Assembly (NCBI RefSeq): GCF_025464955.1
Contig: NZ_JAODNM010000057.1
Coordinates: 1 to 64,000 of the forward strand
DNA length: 64,000 bases
Reading direction: 5' to 3'
DNA from: Amycolatopsis sp.
GTDB lineage: Bacteria > Actinomycetota > Actinomycetes > Mycobacteriales > Pseudonocardiaceae
Of the stretch, positions 17,227-26,036 are shown in pieces. The stretch's first letter is position 1, and each line of letters begins with the position of its first letter. Under the pieces are notes generated by a model. That model was not told the DNA's origin, searched no databases, and worked only from the letters and a program-made list of their open reading frames with translations. The translations under genes and the position numbers were made by a program.

Positions 17227-17936
17227 CGGACGGTGCTGTCGAGCTCGTCGTTGCTGAGGGCGGGTACAGGCAGCTCGGTCGCGTGCGTGCGTGAGGCCAG
17301 GAGGCCGTCCAGGATGAAACCGAGGGTGCGGCGGTAGAGCTCGGGGTGGGCCTGGCCACCGAAGCCGATCGTGGCCTGCACTGACAGCGACAGGACCATC
17401 ATGTCGCTGGCTTCGAAGTCCGCGCGCAGCCGACCGGTTTCCTTGGTCCGCCGCACGAGTTCGGCGAGGTGGTGGCCCATGGCTTCGCGGGTGCGCGCGA
17501 TGAGACCGACGAGCCGATCCGGGGGAGTACCCCGAGACCAGCCCAGCGACTCGGTGTACCCGCCCATGACGAACTCGCGGAGTCCCTTGTCGGACACCAG
17601 TTCCTGGGTCGAAATCTCGAAGAACCGGACGAACCCGGCCCAGGCGTCCGGTGTCTCGCTGGTCTCGATGACCAGCTGTTCCGCGGCTTTGAAGCGGGAC
17701 TGGATCACCTCGTAGATCAGGTCGTCCTTGCTGGCGAAGCGGCGGTACACCGTGCCGACGCCGACACCCGCATGCCGGGCGACATCGGCGAGCGTCGCAC
17801 TGAGTCCTTGCGACGCGAAGACTTCGGTAGCGGCGGTGATCACGCGTTCGAGATTGTCCCGCGCGTCACGCCGCAGGGACACGTCCGGGGCGGTTTCTGG
17901 CTCACTGGACGGCACCTCGTCACGATACTCCCCCAT
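17223..17936 (-). CDS. TetR-family transcriptional regulator
   Basis: A 237-residue protein. The helix-turn-helix reads SATLADVARHAGVGVGTVYR, followed by FASKDDLIYEV, the standard TetR N-terminus. The C-terminal ligand domain gives no clue to the effector. The ATG at 17936 was chosen because the helix-turn-helix then lies at about residue 40; longer frames upstream lack coding character. It is divergent from the Asp-box protein gene at 18010 and may regulate it. Confidence 0.8.
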   Translation of the reverse strand: MGEYRDEVPSSEPETAPDVSLRRDARDNLERVITAATEVFASQGLSATLADVARHAGVGVGTVYRRFASKDDLIYEVIQSRFKAAEQLVIETSETPDAWAGFVRFFEISTQELVSDKGLREFVMGGYTESLGWSRGTPPDRLVGLIARTREAMGHHLAELVRRTKETGRLRADFEASDMMVLSLSVQATIGFGGQAHPELYRRTLGFILDGLLASRTHATELPVPALSNDELDSTVR

Positions 17937-18009
17937 GTCGCGGGCATGATCGTGGACTTCCGCCTGGCCGGTCTGCGAGGCTGGCCGCGAAACGGAAGGG
18001 GTTTTGCCG

Positions 18010-19053
18010 ATGCGCGTCGCGCGAGCGTTGCTGGTCCTGCTGGGTGCGGTTGTCCCGCTGGCACTGCCGGGAGTCGCTTCGGCGGCGCCTTGCCCGGGTC
18101 CGAGTTGGAGTGTCACGCCGACGGGTTCCACCGCCCGGCTGCGCGGACTCGACGCCGTCAGTCCGAACGTGGCCTGGGCCAGCGGCACCGGGGGCACGGT
18201 CCTGCGCACCACCGACCGCGGCCGGACCTGGAAGCAGGTCGGGCCGCCCGGCACGTCGGCGCTGGAGTTCCGGGACATCGAGGCCTTCGACGCCGATCAC
18301 GCCGTCGCGTTGTCCATCGGTCCCGGTGACAGCTCCCGGATCTACCGGACGAACGACGCGGGCGCGCACTGGCAGCTCTCGTTCACCAATACCGACCTGA
18401 ACGCCTTCTACGACTGTGTCGCGTTCTTCGACGAGCACCGCGGACTCGCGATGAGCGACCCGGTGAACGGCGTCTTCCGTGTTCTGTCCACAAAGGATGG
18501 CGGGCGGAGCTGGCAGGCCGTGCCGTCGTCCGGTTTCCCGCCCGCGCTACCGGGTGAGGCCGGGTTCGCCGCGAGTGGCCAGTGCATCACGACATCCGGT
18601 CCGCGCGACGCCTGGATCGCCACCGGTGGCGGCGCCCATGCCCGCGTCCTGCACTCCAGTGACGGTGGTTTCCATTGGCAGGCCTCGGAAACGCCGTTGC
18701 CGAGCAGCGCGTCCGCCGGGGTGTTCTCCGTCGAGTTCCGCGATCCGCGACACGGTGTCGCCATCGGCGGCGATTACGCGGCCCCGGATGCGCCCGGCCC
18801 CGCGGTGGCGGTGAGCGACGATGGCGGCCGGACCTGGCGGACCCCGTCGCAGGCGCCGAAGGGCTACCGGTCCGGGCTGGCCTGGTCGGGCGACTCGGTC
18901 ATCGCCGTCGGCCCCGGCGGGAGCGACTTGAGCGTTGACGCGGGTCGGCACTGGAAGTCCTTCGACAGCGGGACTTTCGACACCGTCAGCTGCGCCCGCG
19001 GTGCCTGCTGGGCCGCCGGAGACCAAGGCCGCGTCGCCACCCTCGTCCACTAG
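18010..19053 (+). CDS. Secreted beta-propeller protein with Asp-box (BNR) repeats
   Basis: About 347 residues with a signal peptide (RVARALLVLLGAVVPLALPG, cleavage after ASA). Repeated Asp-box motifs are visible: TTDRGRTW, TNDAGAHW, TKDGGRSW, SSDGGFHW, SDDGGRTW and SVDAGRHW. These mark a six- or seven-bladed propeller of the sialidase/Ycf48-like type. No sialidase catalytic triad was identified, so it is probably an oxidoreductase-like or scaffold propeller. GGAAGGGG lies 8 nt before the ATG at 18010; the frame's TTG at 18004 is less likely. Confidence 0.75.
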   Translation: MRVARALLVLLGAVVPLALPGVASAAPCPGPSWSVTPTGSTARLRGLDAVSPNVAWASGTGGTVLRTTDRGRTWKQVGPPGTSALEFRDIEAFDADHAVALSIGPGDSSRIYRTNDAGAHWQLSFTNTDLNAFYDCVAFFDEHRGLAMSDPVNGVFRVLSTKDGGRSWQAVPSSGFPPALPGEAGFAASGQCITTSGPRDAWIATGGGAHARVLHSSDGGFHWQASETPLPSSASAGVFSVEFRDPRHGVAIGGDYAAPDAPGPAVAVSDDGGRTWRTPSQAPKGYRSGLAWSGDSVIAVGPGGSDLSVDAGRHWKSFDSGTFDTVSCARGACWAAGDQGRVATLVH

Positions 19054-19122
19054 ATCGCAACTCGCCGTCGACTTGCGATCGTTGCGGACGCTAACTACCG
19101 CAACTCGACGGCGAGTTGCGAT
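19054..19122. terminator. Nested inverted repeat between convergent genes
   Basis: Outer arms 19054-19071 and 19105-19122 are a perfect 18-bp match. The 33-nt loop holds a second stem, GTTGCGG with CCGCAAC. The repeat starts at the base after the Asp-box gene's stop and ends 13 bp before the GNAT gene's stop, so it is a likely bidirectional terminator. Confidence 0.65.
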
Positions 19123-19135
19123 GGTCGGAGTGCCC

Positions 19136-19675
19136 TCAGAGATCCTTGTGGTAGATCAGGAAGTTGCAGGGGGTGGCGAGTAGCGGGGCGAGCGCGGGGT
19201 TCGCCTCGTCGAGGGTCCCCGTGCGGACGACGCGATAGCCGATGCGGCCGTACCAGACGGCGAGGGCGTCCTTCGACGGATGAGACCACGTTCGCGGCAC
19301 CAGCAGTTCGAGCTGCATGACCGTCGCGCCGTCGTCCCGGCACTTCCCTTCGGCGAAGCGGACCAGGTCGCGCCCGATGCCGATGCCTCGGTTTGCGGGA
19401 TCGGCGGCGAGCATGCCGAACTCGCCGCTCCCGTCTTCGAGGCGTTGCACCCGGACGCAGCCGACGATCTGTTCGCCCAATGTCGCGACGGCGATCTCCC
19501 CGGCACGCGTCAGTTCGGCGACTTCCCGCGTAGTCGTGCGGGCGGCGCCGTCGGTCCACAGTCCCTTTTCGGAGGTTTCGTAGACCTCGTTGATCAGGGC
19601 GGTGATTCGCTCGATCGTGGCCACATCGGTGGCGGCTGTTGCGGGCAGCAAACGGATCTGGATGGTCACTGTCAC
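19136..19675 (-). CDS. GNAT-family N-acetyltransferase
   Basis: A 179-residue protein. The acetyl-CoA-binding motif A appears as MLAADPANRGIGIGRDLVRF and motif B as ALAVWYGRIGYRVVRT. It would transfer an acyl group from acyl-CoA to an amine; the acceptor is unknown. The GTG at 19675 overlaps the mannosyltransferase stop (GTGA), so the two genes are translationally coupled. A second in-frame GTG at 19669 is possible. Confidence 0.8.
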   Translation of the reverse strand: MTVTIQIRLLPATAATDVATIERITALINEVYETSEKGLWTDGAARTTTREVAELTRAGEIAVATLGEQIVGCVRVQRLEDGSGEFGMLAADPANRGIGIGRDLVRFAEGKCRDDGATVMQLELLVPRTWSHPSKDALAVWYGRIGYRVVRTGTLDEANPALAPLLATPCNFLIYHKDL

Positions 19676-21234
19676 TCCGGGCGGGTGAGGGCTTGGAACG
19701 GGTTGAGCAGCGCCATGGGCGCTTGGCGGCGGAGCAGCAGAAGCGCGACGGCGACGGCCGCGATGCCGCCCAGGTAACCGAACGCGGCGATGTCGATCTT
19801 GCCGGCGAAGCTGCTGCCACTGGGGAAGACCACCAGCGAGAGGACACCACCGGCGGCGATCGCGGCGACCCAGCCGCGGGAAACACCGGTGGCCGCGGCG
19901 AGCGGGACCACCGCCCACAGCAGGTACCACGGCTGGAGCGCGACATGCAGGACCATGACGGCGCCGAGCGACAGCGCGAGCCCGACCATCGGGTTGCGGC
20001 GGCCGCGCAGGCTGAGGACGAGGAGCCGGACCGTGATCACGGCCGCGACGGCGTAGCCCGCCAGGCCGAAACCCTTCACCAGGCCCGTGGTGTGGTCGCC
20101 GAAGCCCAGCGCCTTGACCACCAACCCGGTGACCTGCGCGAGTTCGGACGTCGGCGAGATCCAGCTGCGCACCAGTCCTGGGGTGCCGATCGCACCGCCG
20201 ATCCACCCGAACCCGAGTCCGGAACCCAAGCTGACGCCGACCAGCACGACCGCGAACGCTGTCACCATCGGCGCGGCCACGCGCAGCAGATCCCGCCAGC
20301 GGCCGCCCCACCGCCTGGCGACCATCACGGCCAGGAACGGCAGCGCCAGCACGGCGTTGATCTTGACGGCGACGCCGAGGGTGATCACCACCGCACCGAG
20401 CGCGGCGTACAGGTATTCGCCCCGGACGCGCGGGCCGTCCGCCGGCAGCTTGCTGACACCCAGTGCGAGCCCGGCCATCATCAGCCCGATGGCGAGCGAG
20501 TCGTTGTGTGCGCCCGCGATCAGGTGGAAGAGCACGAGCGGGTTGGCCGCGCCCAGCCACAACGCCGTCGACGGCTCGACGCCGAAGAAGCGGGCAAGCC
20601 GGGGGAGCGACCAGACGATGAGCGCGAACCCGGCGAACGCGACGACGCGATGCAGCAGGATCCCGGCGACGACGTTCTCACCGGTCAGGCCGTTGATCCA
20701 GTCGCCGAGCCGCAGCGCCAGCGGGCCGTAGGGCGCGGGGGTGTCGCGCCAGAACGCCGACACGTCCGCGGTCATCAGATGGTCCCGGCCCAGCGCGGCC
20801 GCCGGACCGACGGTGTACGGGTCGAGACCCTTGTGGGTGATCGCGCCTTGGGCGAGGTAGCTGTAGACATCGCGGGAGAACAGCGGCGGGATGGCGGCCA
20901 GCGGCGCGACCCACAGCACCAGCGTGGTCCGCAGGTCTGTCCGGCCCGCGGTGCGCGTCCGGCCGGGCGTGACGAACCGGCCCATCAGCAGCCAGCCGAC
21001 GATCAACATGCCCAGCCCGGCCACCGCCAGTCCGAGTGAGAGGGCGGGCAGGCGGACGAGTCCGCGCAGGACGGGGAGGTTGAGCGCCGGGTCGACCACG
21101 GGTGCCGCGCCGGCGCCGACCGAGCCGACGGCGAGCAGCACCGCGCCCACCGCGCCGAAGACCCGCAGCGCGCGGACGGTTTGGTGCTCGGTGTCGTCCA
21201 GCGGAGGTGCGGGCAGGAATTCGAGCGTGGTCAA
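19672..21234 (-). CDS. GT-C alpha-1,6-mannosyltransferase-like membrane protein (MptA/MptB type)
   Basis: A 520-residue polytopic protein with about 13 hydrophobic segments. The first large loop has PLFSRDVYSYLAQG, a motif of the polyprenyl-phosphate-mannose-dependent GT-C family. ANPLVLFHLIAGAHNDSLA is another hallmark. In mycolata, MptA/MptB extend the alpha-1,6-mannan core of lipomannan. The TTG start overlaps the stop of the upstream mannosyltransferase-like gene (TTGA), so the pair forms one operon that also includes the GNAT gene. Confidence 0.8.
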   Translation of the reverse strand: MTTLEFLPAPPLDDTEHQTVRALRVFGAVGAVLLAVGSVGAGAAPVVDPALNLPVLRGLVRLPALSLGLAVAGLGMLIVGWLLMGRFVTPGRTRTAGRTDLRTTLVLWVAPLAAIPPLFSRDVYSYLAQGAITHKGLDPYTVGPAAALGRDHLMTADVSAFWRDTPAPYGPLALRLGDWINGLTGENVVAGILLHRVVAFAGFALIVWSLPRLARFFGVEPSTALWLGAANPLVLFHLIAGAHNDSLAIGLMMAGLALGVSKLPADGPRVRGEYLYAALGAVVITLGVAVKINAVLALPFLAVMVARRWGGRWRDLLRVAAPMVTAFAVVLVGVSLGSGLGFGWIGGAIGTPGLVRSWISPTSELAQVTGLVVKALGFGDHTTGLVKGFGLAGYAVAAVITVRLLVLSLRGRRNPMVGLALSLGAVMVLHVALQPWYLLWAVVPLAAATGVSRGWVAAIAAGGVLSLVVFPSGSSFAGKIDIAAFGYLGGIAAVAVALLLLRRQAPMALLNPFQALTRPE

Positions 21235-22571
21235 GCGGCCCACCTCAGGGATTCGTCGTTGGCGGCTTCGGCTTCGCTGCTTCGGAACGTCAAGGCCGCA
21301 CCGAGCAGCACCAGCGGATACACGAGATAACCGAACCGGGTCGCCGGTGTCAGCAGCGCGAACGCGGCGAGCCCGATGGCGAGCCGCAACGCCGTATCGG
21401 ACCCGGTCAGCGGCGGCTTGCGGAACAGCCAAACCGCGATCGCCACGGCTGCCGCCCCGAGCAGCAGGAACGAGATCGCCTGGCCCACCGTGCCGGTGGC
21501 GGCGATGAGATGACCGGGCAGCGGGCTCGCGGCCGGCGAGGTCACCGCGCCGAGGCCGGCCGGGAACAGCAGGACGTGCTCGACGAACGACCTCGGGTCG
21601 ACCAGCGCGACGGGCACGTTCACCACCACGGTCACCCCGATGATCCAGAGCACGAACCGGCCCAGCGCGCCCCTGCCGAGGCGCGCGGCGATCAGGAACG
21701 CGACCACCGGGACGGCGAGCATGGCGTTGAGCTTGGCGTTGGCCGCGGCAGCCAGTACCACCGCCGCGAGTGCGGGATGGTCGCGCGCGGCGAGGGCACA
21801 GCCCAGCACGAGCAGGGCGACGATCGCGAGATCCGGTCCGGAAGTGGCGAAGGACAACGTGGTGAGCGGGAAGACGACAGCGAGCTGCGCGGCGCGCAGA
21901 GGCACCTTCGGGAAGTTCATCAGTTTCAGCGTCGCGACCACGCACAGGACCGCGACCAGCGCGAAGTACCACCGCGCGTCCGTGAGCGCGTTCGCCAGCG
22001 CGTTGCCGCCGAACACCGCGCGCGGCATCCCGAACAGCGTCATCACCGGGCCGTACGGCGTGTAGTCGTTGACCACCGGCGGCCTGCCGAGAGTGAAGAC
22101 GTTCACGTACGGCGTGCCGGTGTGCAGCAGCAGTGACGCGGATCGTTCGATGACCCACACCTCGGGCTGCGCGCTCCAGGAACCGGGGGTGATGAGCCAG
22201 TCGACGCCGGTCAGCCGCCGCAGCACGAGCACGGCGAGCGGGATGACCATCGCGAGTGCGCCGATGAAGCCGATCCCGACCCAGCGGGACTGCGCCCGCT
22301 CCGGTCCGTCCAGCTGAGTGTCGCCGGGACGGGAGCGGAGCCGGGCCAGCAGCCAACCGGTGTGGAGGGAGGCGAGGGCGTAACCGGCGATGGCGAAATT
22401 GCCCCAGACTCGGAACCCGTAGAACTCCGAGGTCAGCGCCTGCGAGCCGGCGTAGGCGCAGCACAGGGCGTAAAAGGCGACGTCGACCAGCAACGCAGTC
22501 TTGAGGGTGCCTTCCCCCAGGCCGCGCAGCGAACGCACGCCGCCTCCGTCTCCGATTTCCACCGAAATCAC
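21231..22571 (-). CDS. GT-C/GT87-type (DUF2029-like) membrane glycosyltransferase
   Basis: A 446-residue polytopic protein with about ten membrane segments. VNDYTPYGPVMTLFGMPRAV and the NFPKVPLRAAQLAVVFPLTT region resemble the DUF2029/GT87 polyprenyl-phosphate-mannose-dependent transferases of actinobacterial lipoglycan assembly. It lies directly upstream of the MptA/B-like gene with a 4-bp overlap. The two probably act on the same glycan. The start used is the first in the frame; another near residue 20 is possible. Confidence 0.75.
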   Translation of the reverse strand: MISVEIGDGGGVRSLRGLGEGTLKTALLVDVAFYALCCAYAGSQALTSEFYGFRVWGNFAIAGYALASLHTGWLLARLRSRPGDTQLDGPERAQSRWVGIGFIGALAMVIPLAVLVLRRLTGVDWLITPGSWSAQPEVWVIERSASLLLHTGTPYVNVFTLGRPPVVNDYTPYGPVMTLFGMPRAVFGGNALANALTDARWYFALVAVLCVVATLKLMNFPKVPLRAAQLAVVFPLTTLSFATSGPDLAIVALLVLGCALAARDHPALAAVVLAAAANAKLNAMLAVPVVAFLIAARLGRGALGRFVLWIIGVTVVVNVPVALVDPRSFVEHVLLFPAGLGAVTSPAASPLPGHLIAATGTVGQAISFLLLGAAAVAIAVWLFRKPPLTGSDTALRLAIGLAAFALLTPATRFGYLVYPLVLLGAALTFRSSEAEAANDESLRWAA

Positions 22572-22632
22572 CCCGGGAGGAGGCTATCGTGCGTGCCTTT
22601 CGACCGGTCAGCCGAGCACGTCGGACCCAAGC

Positions 22633-22646
22633 TCTACACTTGTAGA
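22633..22646. promoter_or_regulatory. Predicted TetR operator TCTAC-N4-GTAGA
   Basis: TCTACACTTGTAGA ends one base before the ATG of the TetR gene at 22648. The same TCTAC-N4-GTAGA palindrome occurs twice at 24012-24045 before the SDR gene. This suggests autoregulation by blocking the start region. Confidence 0.7.
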
Positions 22647-22647
22647 C

Positions 22648-23214
22648 ATGGAGATCCCGCTGAAGCGCCGACGCAACGCGGCGGCGACCAGGGAGGCGAT
22701 CCTGCAGTCGGCCGTGGTCGCGTTCACCCGATCCGGCTACGACGGCGTGGGCGTGCGCGAGATCGCCGAGGCGGCGGGCGTCACGGCCATGTTGGTCAAC
22801 CGCTATTTCGGCTCCAAGGAACAACTTTTCGCCGAAGTCGTCGACGTCTCCTTCGCGCCGCGGACCGTCGTCGGCAGCGACGTCGCGACGCTCGCCCACG
22901 ACGTCGCCGCGGCTCTGGTTGGCAAGACAGCGTCCGAAGCCGCGCACCTCGACCCATTCCTGCTGATGCTGCGCTCGGCGTCGAACCCGCGGGCCGCGGA
23001 GATCACCCGGGCCGGGATCGAACGGCACGTCGGGCGGCATTTGACTGATCTGCTGCCCGGTGAAGAAGCGGGTGAGCGCGCCGAGCTGTTCCTGGCGCTC
23101 ATCTCTGGGTTCTGGCTCATGCGCAAGGTCCTGGGCACCACCGCGCTGTCGGCCGCGGACGCTGCCTCCCTGGCCCAGCGGCTCGAGGCCGTTTTCGAGC
23201 TTCTAGTGGACTGA
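22648..23214 (+). CDS. TetR-family regulator of the adjacent SDR gene
   Basis: A 188-residue protein beginning MEIPLKRRRNAAATREAILQ. The helix-turn-helix is VGVREIAEAAGVTAMLVNRY followed by FGSKEQLFAEV. The start is fixed by an operator palindrome just before the ATG. The C-terminus (FLALISGFWLMRKVLG) has the usual TetR dimer helices. The gene converges with the SDR gene and the two overlap by 12 bp. The shared operator motif upstream of both genes makes the SDR gene a likely target. Confidence 0.85.
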   Translation: MEIPLKRRRNAAATREAILQSAVVAFTRSGYDGVGVREIAEAAGVTAMLVNRYFGSKEQLFAEVVDVSFAPRTVVGSDVATLAHDVAAALVGKTASEAAHLDPFLLMLRSASNPRAAEITRAGIERHVGRHLTDLLPGEEAGERAELFLALISGFWLMRKVLGTTALSAADAASLAQRLEAVFELLVD

Positions 23215-23994
23215 GCGGATCGTGCCGCCGTCGACGCGGATGGTCGCGCCGCTCACGTAGTCGGCCAGCGAACTCGACAGATACGCGACGGCCGCGGCGA
23301 TCTCCTCGGGCCGGCCGAGGCGTCCGACGTCGTTGGGCACCATGTCCCGAGCCGCGTTGGCCTCGATCTCTTCGCGGGTTTCGCCCCAGCCTCGGAGAGG
23401 AGCCGACTCGGTCAGCAGCTTCTTCACCGCGTCCACCAATATCATTCCGGGCGACACGATGTTCGACGTCACGCCTGAGCCCTTCAGCTCGCGGGCGAGC
23501 GACACGGCGAGGTTGTGCCGCGCGGCCAATGTCGCGTTGTAGTGCGGCAGCACGCTTTCCGGCTGCAAACCGAGCCCGCCGCCGATCTGGATCACCCGGC
23601 CCCAACCGCGCTCGCGCATGCCCGGCACCAGCCGCTGGATCATCCGGACGCCGGAGATCACGTTGGTTTCGTAGGTCTCGGCCCAGATCCGCGGCGTCGC
23701 GTCGGTCCAGGACGAATGCGCGTAGGTCCCAGCGTTGTTGACCAGGATGTCGACCGCTCCGGCGGCTTCGGCCACCGCGTCCGCGCCAGTGTCGGTCGCG
23801 AGATCGCCGATGGCGACGTCCGCGTGCCCGCCGTCCTCGCGGATCGCCTCGGCGACGGCGTTCGCGCGGCCCTCGTCGCGTCCGTGCACCACCACGTCGG
23901 CGCCCTCCGCAGCGAGCATCCTGGCCGTCGCCTCGCCGAGTCCGGCACTCGACCCGGTGACCAGGGCCAGCTTGCCTGTCAGGTGGAGATCCAT
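23203..23994 (-). CDS. Short-chain dehydrogenase/reductase
   Basis: A 263-residue classical SDR. TGSSAGLGEATA is the cofactor loop, NNAGTY the structural NNAG motif, and SNIVSPGMI the segment after the active site. The usual YxxxK tyrosine region reads HYNATLAARHNLA: Tyr is present, but the Lys position is occupied by Ala. This is unusual, and a search is needed to see whether other members share it. Expression is probably controlled by the TetR protein through the paired operators upstream. Confidence 0.8.
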   Translation of the reverse strand: MDLHLTGKLALVTGSSAGLGEATARMLAAEGADVVVHGRDEGRANAVAEAIREDGGHADVAIGDLATDTGADAVAEAAGAVDILVNNAGTYAHSSWTDATPRIWAETYETNVISGVRMIQRLVPGMRERGWGRVIQIGGGLGLQPESVLPHYNATLAARHNLAVSLARELKGSGVTSNIVSPGMILVDAVKKLLTESAPLRGWGETREEIEANAARDMVPNDVGRLGRPEEIAAAVAYLSSSLADYVSGATIRVDGGTIRSVH

Positions 23995-24011
23995 CGGTGC
24001 CTCCGGTCTTA

Positions 24012-24045
24012 TCTACGATTGTAGACTTTAGTCTACGACCGTAGA
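24012..24045. promoter_or_regulatory. Paired TetR operators TCTAC-N4-GTAGA
   Basis: TCTACGATTGTAGA (24012-24025) and TCTACGACCGTAGA (24032-24045) have centres 20 bp apart, two helical turns. They lie 18 bp upstream of the SDR start and match the single site at 22633-22646. Two repressor dimers could bind the same face of the DNA. Confidence 0.75.
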
Positions 24046-24177
24046 CATAGGCCGTCAACGCTACCTGAACCTGGACCCTGACCAGGCGTTTCAGCTAACG
24101 AGACCCCCTCGCGACAGGCACCCGTGAGCCGTGCTAATCTTTTCCAAGTCGCCGAGGGAAACCAACGCAGCAAGTAC

Positions 24178-24250
24178 GCGCCATTAGCTCAATTGGCAGA
24201 GCAGCTGGCTCTTAACCAGCGGGTTCGGGGTTCGAGTCCCTGATGGCGCA
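24178..24250 (+). tRNA. tRNA-Lys (anticodon CTT)
   Basis: A 73-nt cloverleaf. The acceptor stem GCGCCAT pairs with ATGGCGC at 24243-24249, with discriminator A. The anticodon arm CTGG-CTCTTAA-CCAG gives anticodon CTT. GGTTCGAGTCC forms the T arm. CCA is not encoded. The gene is intact and is the integration site of the element to its right; the last 42 bases plus one flanking base recur at 50244-50286. Confidence 0.95.
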
Positions 24251-24251
24251 C
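24209..24251 (+). other. attL core: 43-bp direct repeat covering the tRNA 3' half
   Basis: Bases 24209-24251, from the anticodon loop to one base beyond the tRNA, are identical to 50244-50286. The sequences diverge immediately on both sides. This is the pattern left by a tRNA-targeting tyrosine integrase, whose element carries a replacement 3' end for the tRNA. Confidence 0.9.
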
Positions 24252-24261
24252 AGCTCTGAAT

Positions 24262-24313
24262 CGAAGCCCACCTGAAGTTTCCTTGATCCCGAGGATCTTG
24301 CCGGTGGGCTTCG
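24262..24313. terminator. Hairpin downstream of tRNA-Lys
   Basis: CGAAGCCCACC (24262-24272) pairs with GGTGGGCTTCG (24303-24313) across a 30-nt loop. It lies 11 bp past the tRNA, inside the integrated element, so the element probably supplies a new terminator for the tRNA transcript. The rest of 24314-24671 shows no gene. Confidence 0.55.
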
Positions 24314-24671
24314 GTCGTTGGTGGGACCGGTGGGAGACCGAATGGGGCCGGTCTGACGGGGCACCTGGTCCACTTAGGACCCAAATACGCGCCGCCGCTG
24401 CGGTAGCTTCCGATCTGGAGATGTCGTGCGGGGGATCTCGCTGCCTCAACGCCGCCGGTGTCGTTCGTAGTGCCGAAAGTCAGGCGAATAGCGACTGCCT
24501 GTTCGCTATTGCAAATCTGGGGTGCGAGTGATCAGCGAGCTGAGTTCGGACTGACGTCGACGGCCCACTGCGACTGGCTTCGGTTAGCTGGCCTTTCGTT
24601 CCGCCTTGACGATTGGGCTTCGTCGACGATCTTCTTGAGGTCTTCGGAGCAGCTGGCGCGCGGCGGCCGTT

Positions 24672-26036
24672 CTACGCTGGGATTTGGTGAGGTGTCTTTC
24701 GCTTCGTTCCGGGCCGGCGGTTCTTCTTCGTTCCGTAGTGGCGTGTGACCTTGCGACCCTGACCTCGGATCTTCTTCGCGGTGTGCCTGGCGGCGTTCAT
24801 GACGAGTTCGGCGGTGGCTTCGGCTGCGTGGTGTGCCAGGCAGGGCAGCACGCTGGTGTAGGTGTCGGCGGTGAGCACGATGCTGGAGTGTCCCAGCATC
24901 GCCTGCACCACCTTGAGGTCGTTGCCTGCGGCCAGCGACAGGCTCGCTGCGCCGTGGTGGAGGTCGTGCAGCCGGATCGGCGGCAGGTCCGCGTCGGTGG
25001 TTAGCCTGCGGAAGGCATGGGTGACGTAGCCGGGACTCATCCGGTTTCCGTACCGGTTGACGAACAAGAACCCGGTCAACGCCACGCCGACCGGTAGTCG
25101 ACGTCGCTGCTCGGTGCGCAAGGTACGCAGTGCGGATATCGAGACGTGGTCGAGGGCGAGTGCGCGGATACTGTTCTCGGTTTTCGGTGGGCAGATGACG
25201 GTCTGGCCGTTGCGGTCTTGGACCTGGTGGGACACCTGCAGCACGCGGGCGTCGAGGTTGATGTCGCACCACCGCAACCCCGTCGCCTCACCGCGACGTA
25301 GGCCGAGCAGCGCGACGAGCAAACACAGCACGTGCAAGGGGTGGTCGTAGCTGCTCTCCAGGAACGCCGCGGTCTGCGTCGGAGTCCAGACGGCTCCGGC
25401 GGGTCGTTCACCGGTCTGGCGCCAGTGAGCTTCGCGGCCTTCGGTCCAGACGACGGCTCGTGGTCGGCGTCCGGAGGGGAGTTCGATCCAGTGTGCTGGG
25501 TTCCGGTCGAGCAGTCCCCGGCGGATCGCGCCGTTGAGCGCGGTGTGGAGGACGCCTCGGATGCGTTGCAGCGTCGCGTAGGACAGCGGGTGGCTGCGGG
25601 TGGGGTTGCAGCGGATCAGGGCGGTGAACATCGCCTGTACCCGCGCGACCGTCAGTGATCGCAGCGGCACGTTCCCGAGATAGGGCTTGAGGTAGTCGTG
25701 GACGTGCTGGGTGTAGAGCCGCCGTGTCGAGAAGCTCAGGTTCTGGCGCATCTCCAACCAGATATCCAGCCACTGGCCCACGGTGACGACTCCTCTGCCT
25801 GGGTCGATATCGTCGCCAAGCAGGTACCCGCGCGCTTGTTCTGCGGCAACACGCGAAGGGAAACCACCCCGCCGCACACGATGCCGCCGACCGTCGCGGC
25901 CCGACGGCAGCTCCAGGGAGAAGTACCACGAGCCGTGGCCACGTTCGCCCAGCTGTGGACAGCGGGCACCGAGCCGGCGCTTGTCATCAGGGTTTGTGCA
26001 ACTGCAACGCTTGTGGACACCATTCCACCGAGACAT
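24672..26036 (-). CDS. Tyrosine site-specific integrase with an altered catalytic box
   Basis: About 454 residues. The N-terminus has GVHKRCSCTNPDDKRRLGARC, a Cys-rich start common in actinomycete phage-type integrases. A SAM-like core-binding domain follows, then the catalytic domain with LLGLRRGEATGLRW (first Arg). The HxxR box reads HDLHHG instead of HDLRHG: codon 24957-24959 is CAC where CGC is expected (about residue 360). GHSSIVLTADTYTSV contains the Tyr nucleophile. The ATG at 26036 has GAGG upstream and was preferred to 26060. It would integrate the element into tRNA-Lys, but loss of the second Arg should strongly reduce activity. Confidence 0.85.
   Translation of the reverse strand: MSRWNGVHKRCSCTNPDDKRRLGARCPQLGERGHGSWYFSLELPSGRDGRRHRVRRGGFPSRVAAEQARGYLLGDDIDPGRGVVTVGQWLDIWLEMRQNLSFSTRRLYTQHVHDYLKPYLGNVPLRSLTVARVQAMFTALIRCNPTRSHPLSYATLQRIRGVLHTALNGAIRRGLLDRNPAHWIELPSGRRPRAVVWTEGREAHWRQTGERPAGAVWTPTQTAAFLESSYDHPLHVLCLLVALLGLRRGEATGLRWCDINLDARVLQVSHQVQDRNGQTVICPPKTENSIRALALDHVSISALRTLRTEQRRRLPVGVALTGFLFVNRYGNRMSPGYVTHAFRRLTTDADLPPIRLHDLHHGAASLSLAAGNDLKVVQAMLGHSSIVLTADTYTSVLPCLAHHAAEATAELVMNAARHTAKKIRGQGRKVTRHYGTKKNRRPGTKRKTPHQIPA

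Noticed and set aside
19639..22136. Long plus-strand frames over the mannosyltransferase genes
   Set aside because: Arg/Gln/His-rich translations typical of antisense high-GC DNA; the minus strand encodes coherent membrane proteins.
24184..24449. Reverse-strand frames ending in GTRTPNPLVKSQLL
   Set aside because: This is the antisense translation of tRNA-Lys, a well-known annotation artefact.
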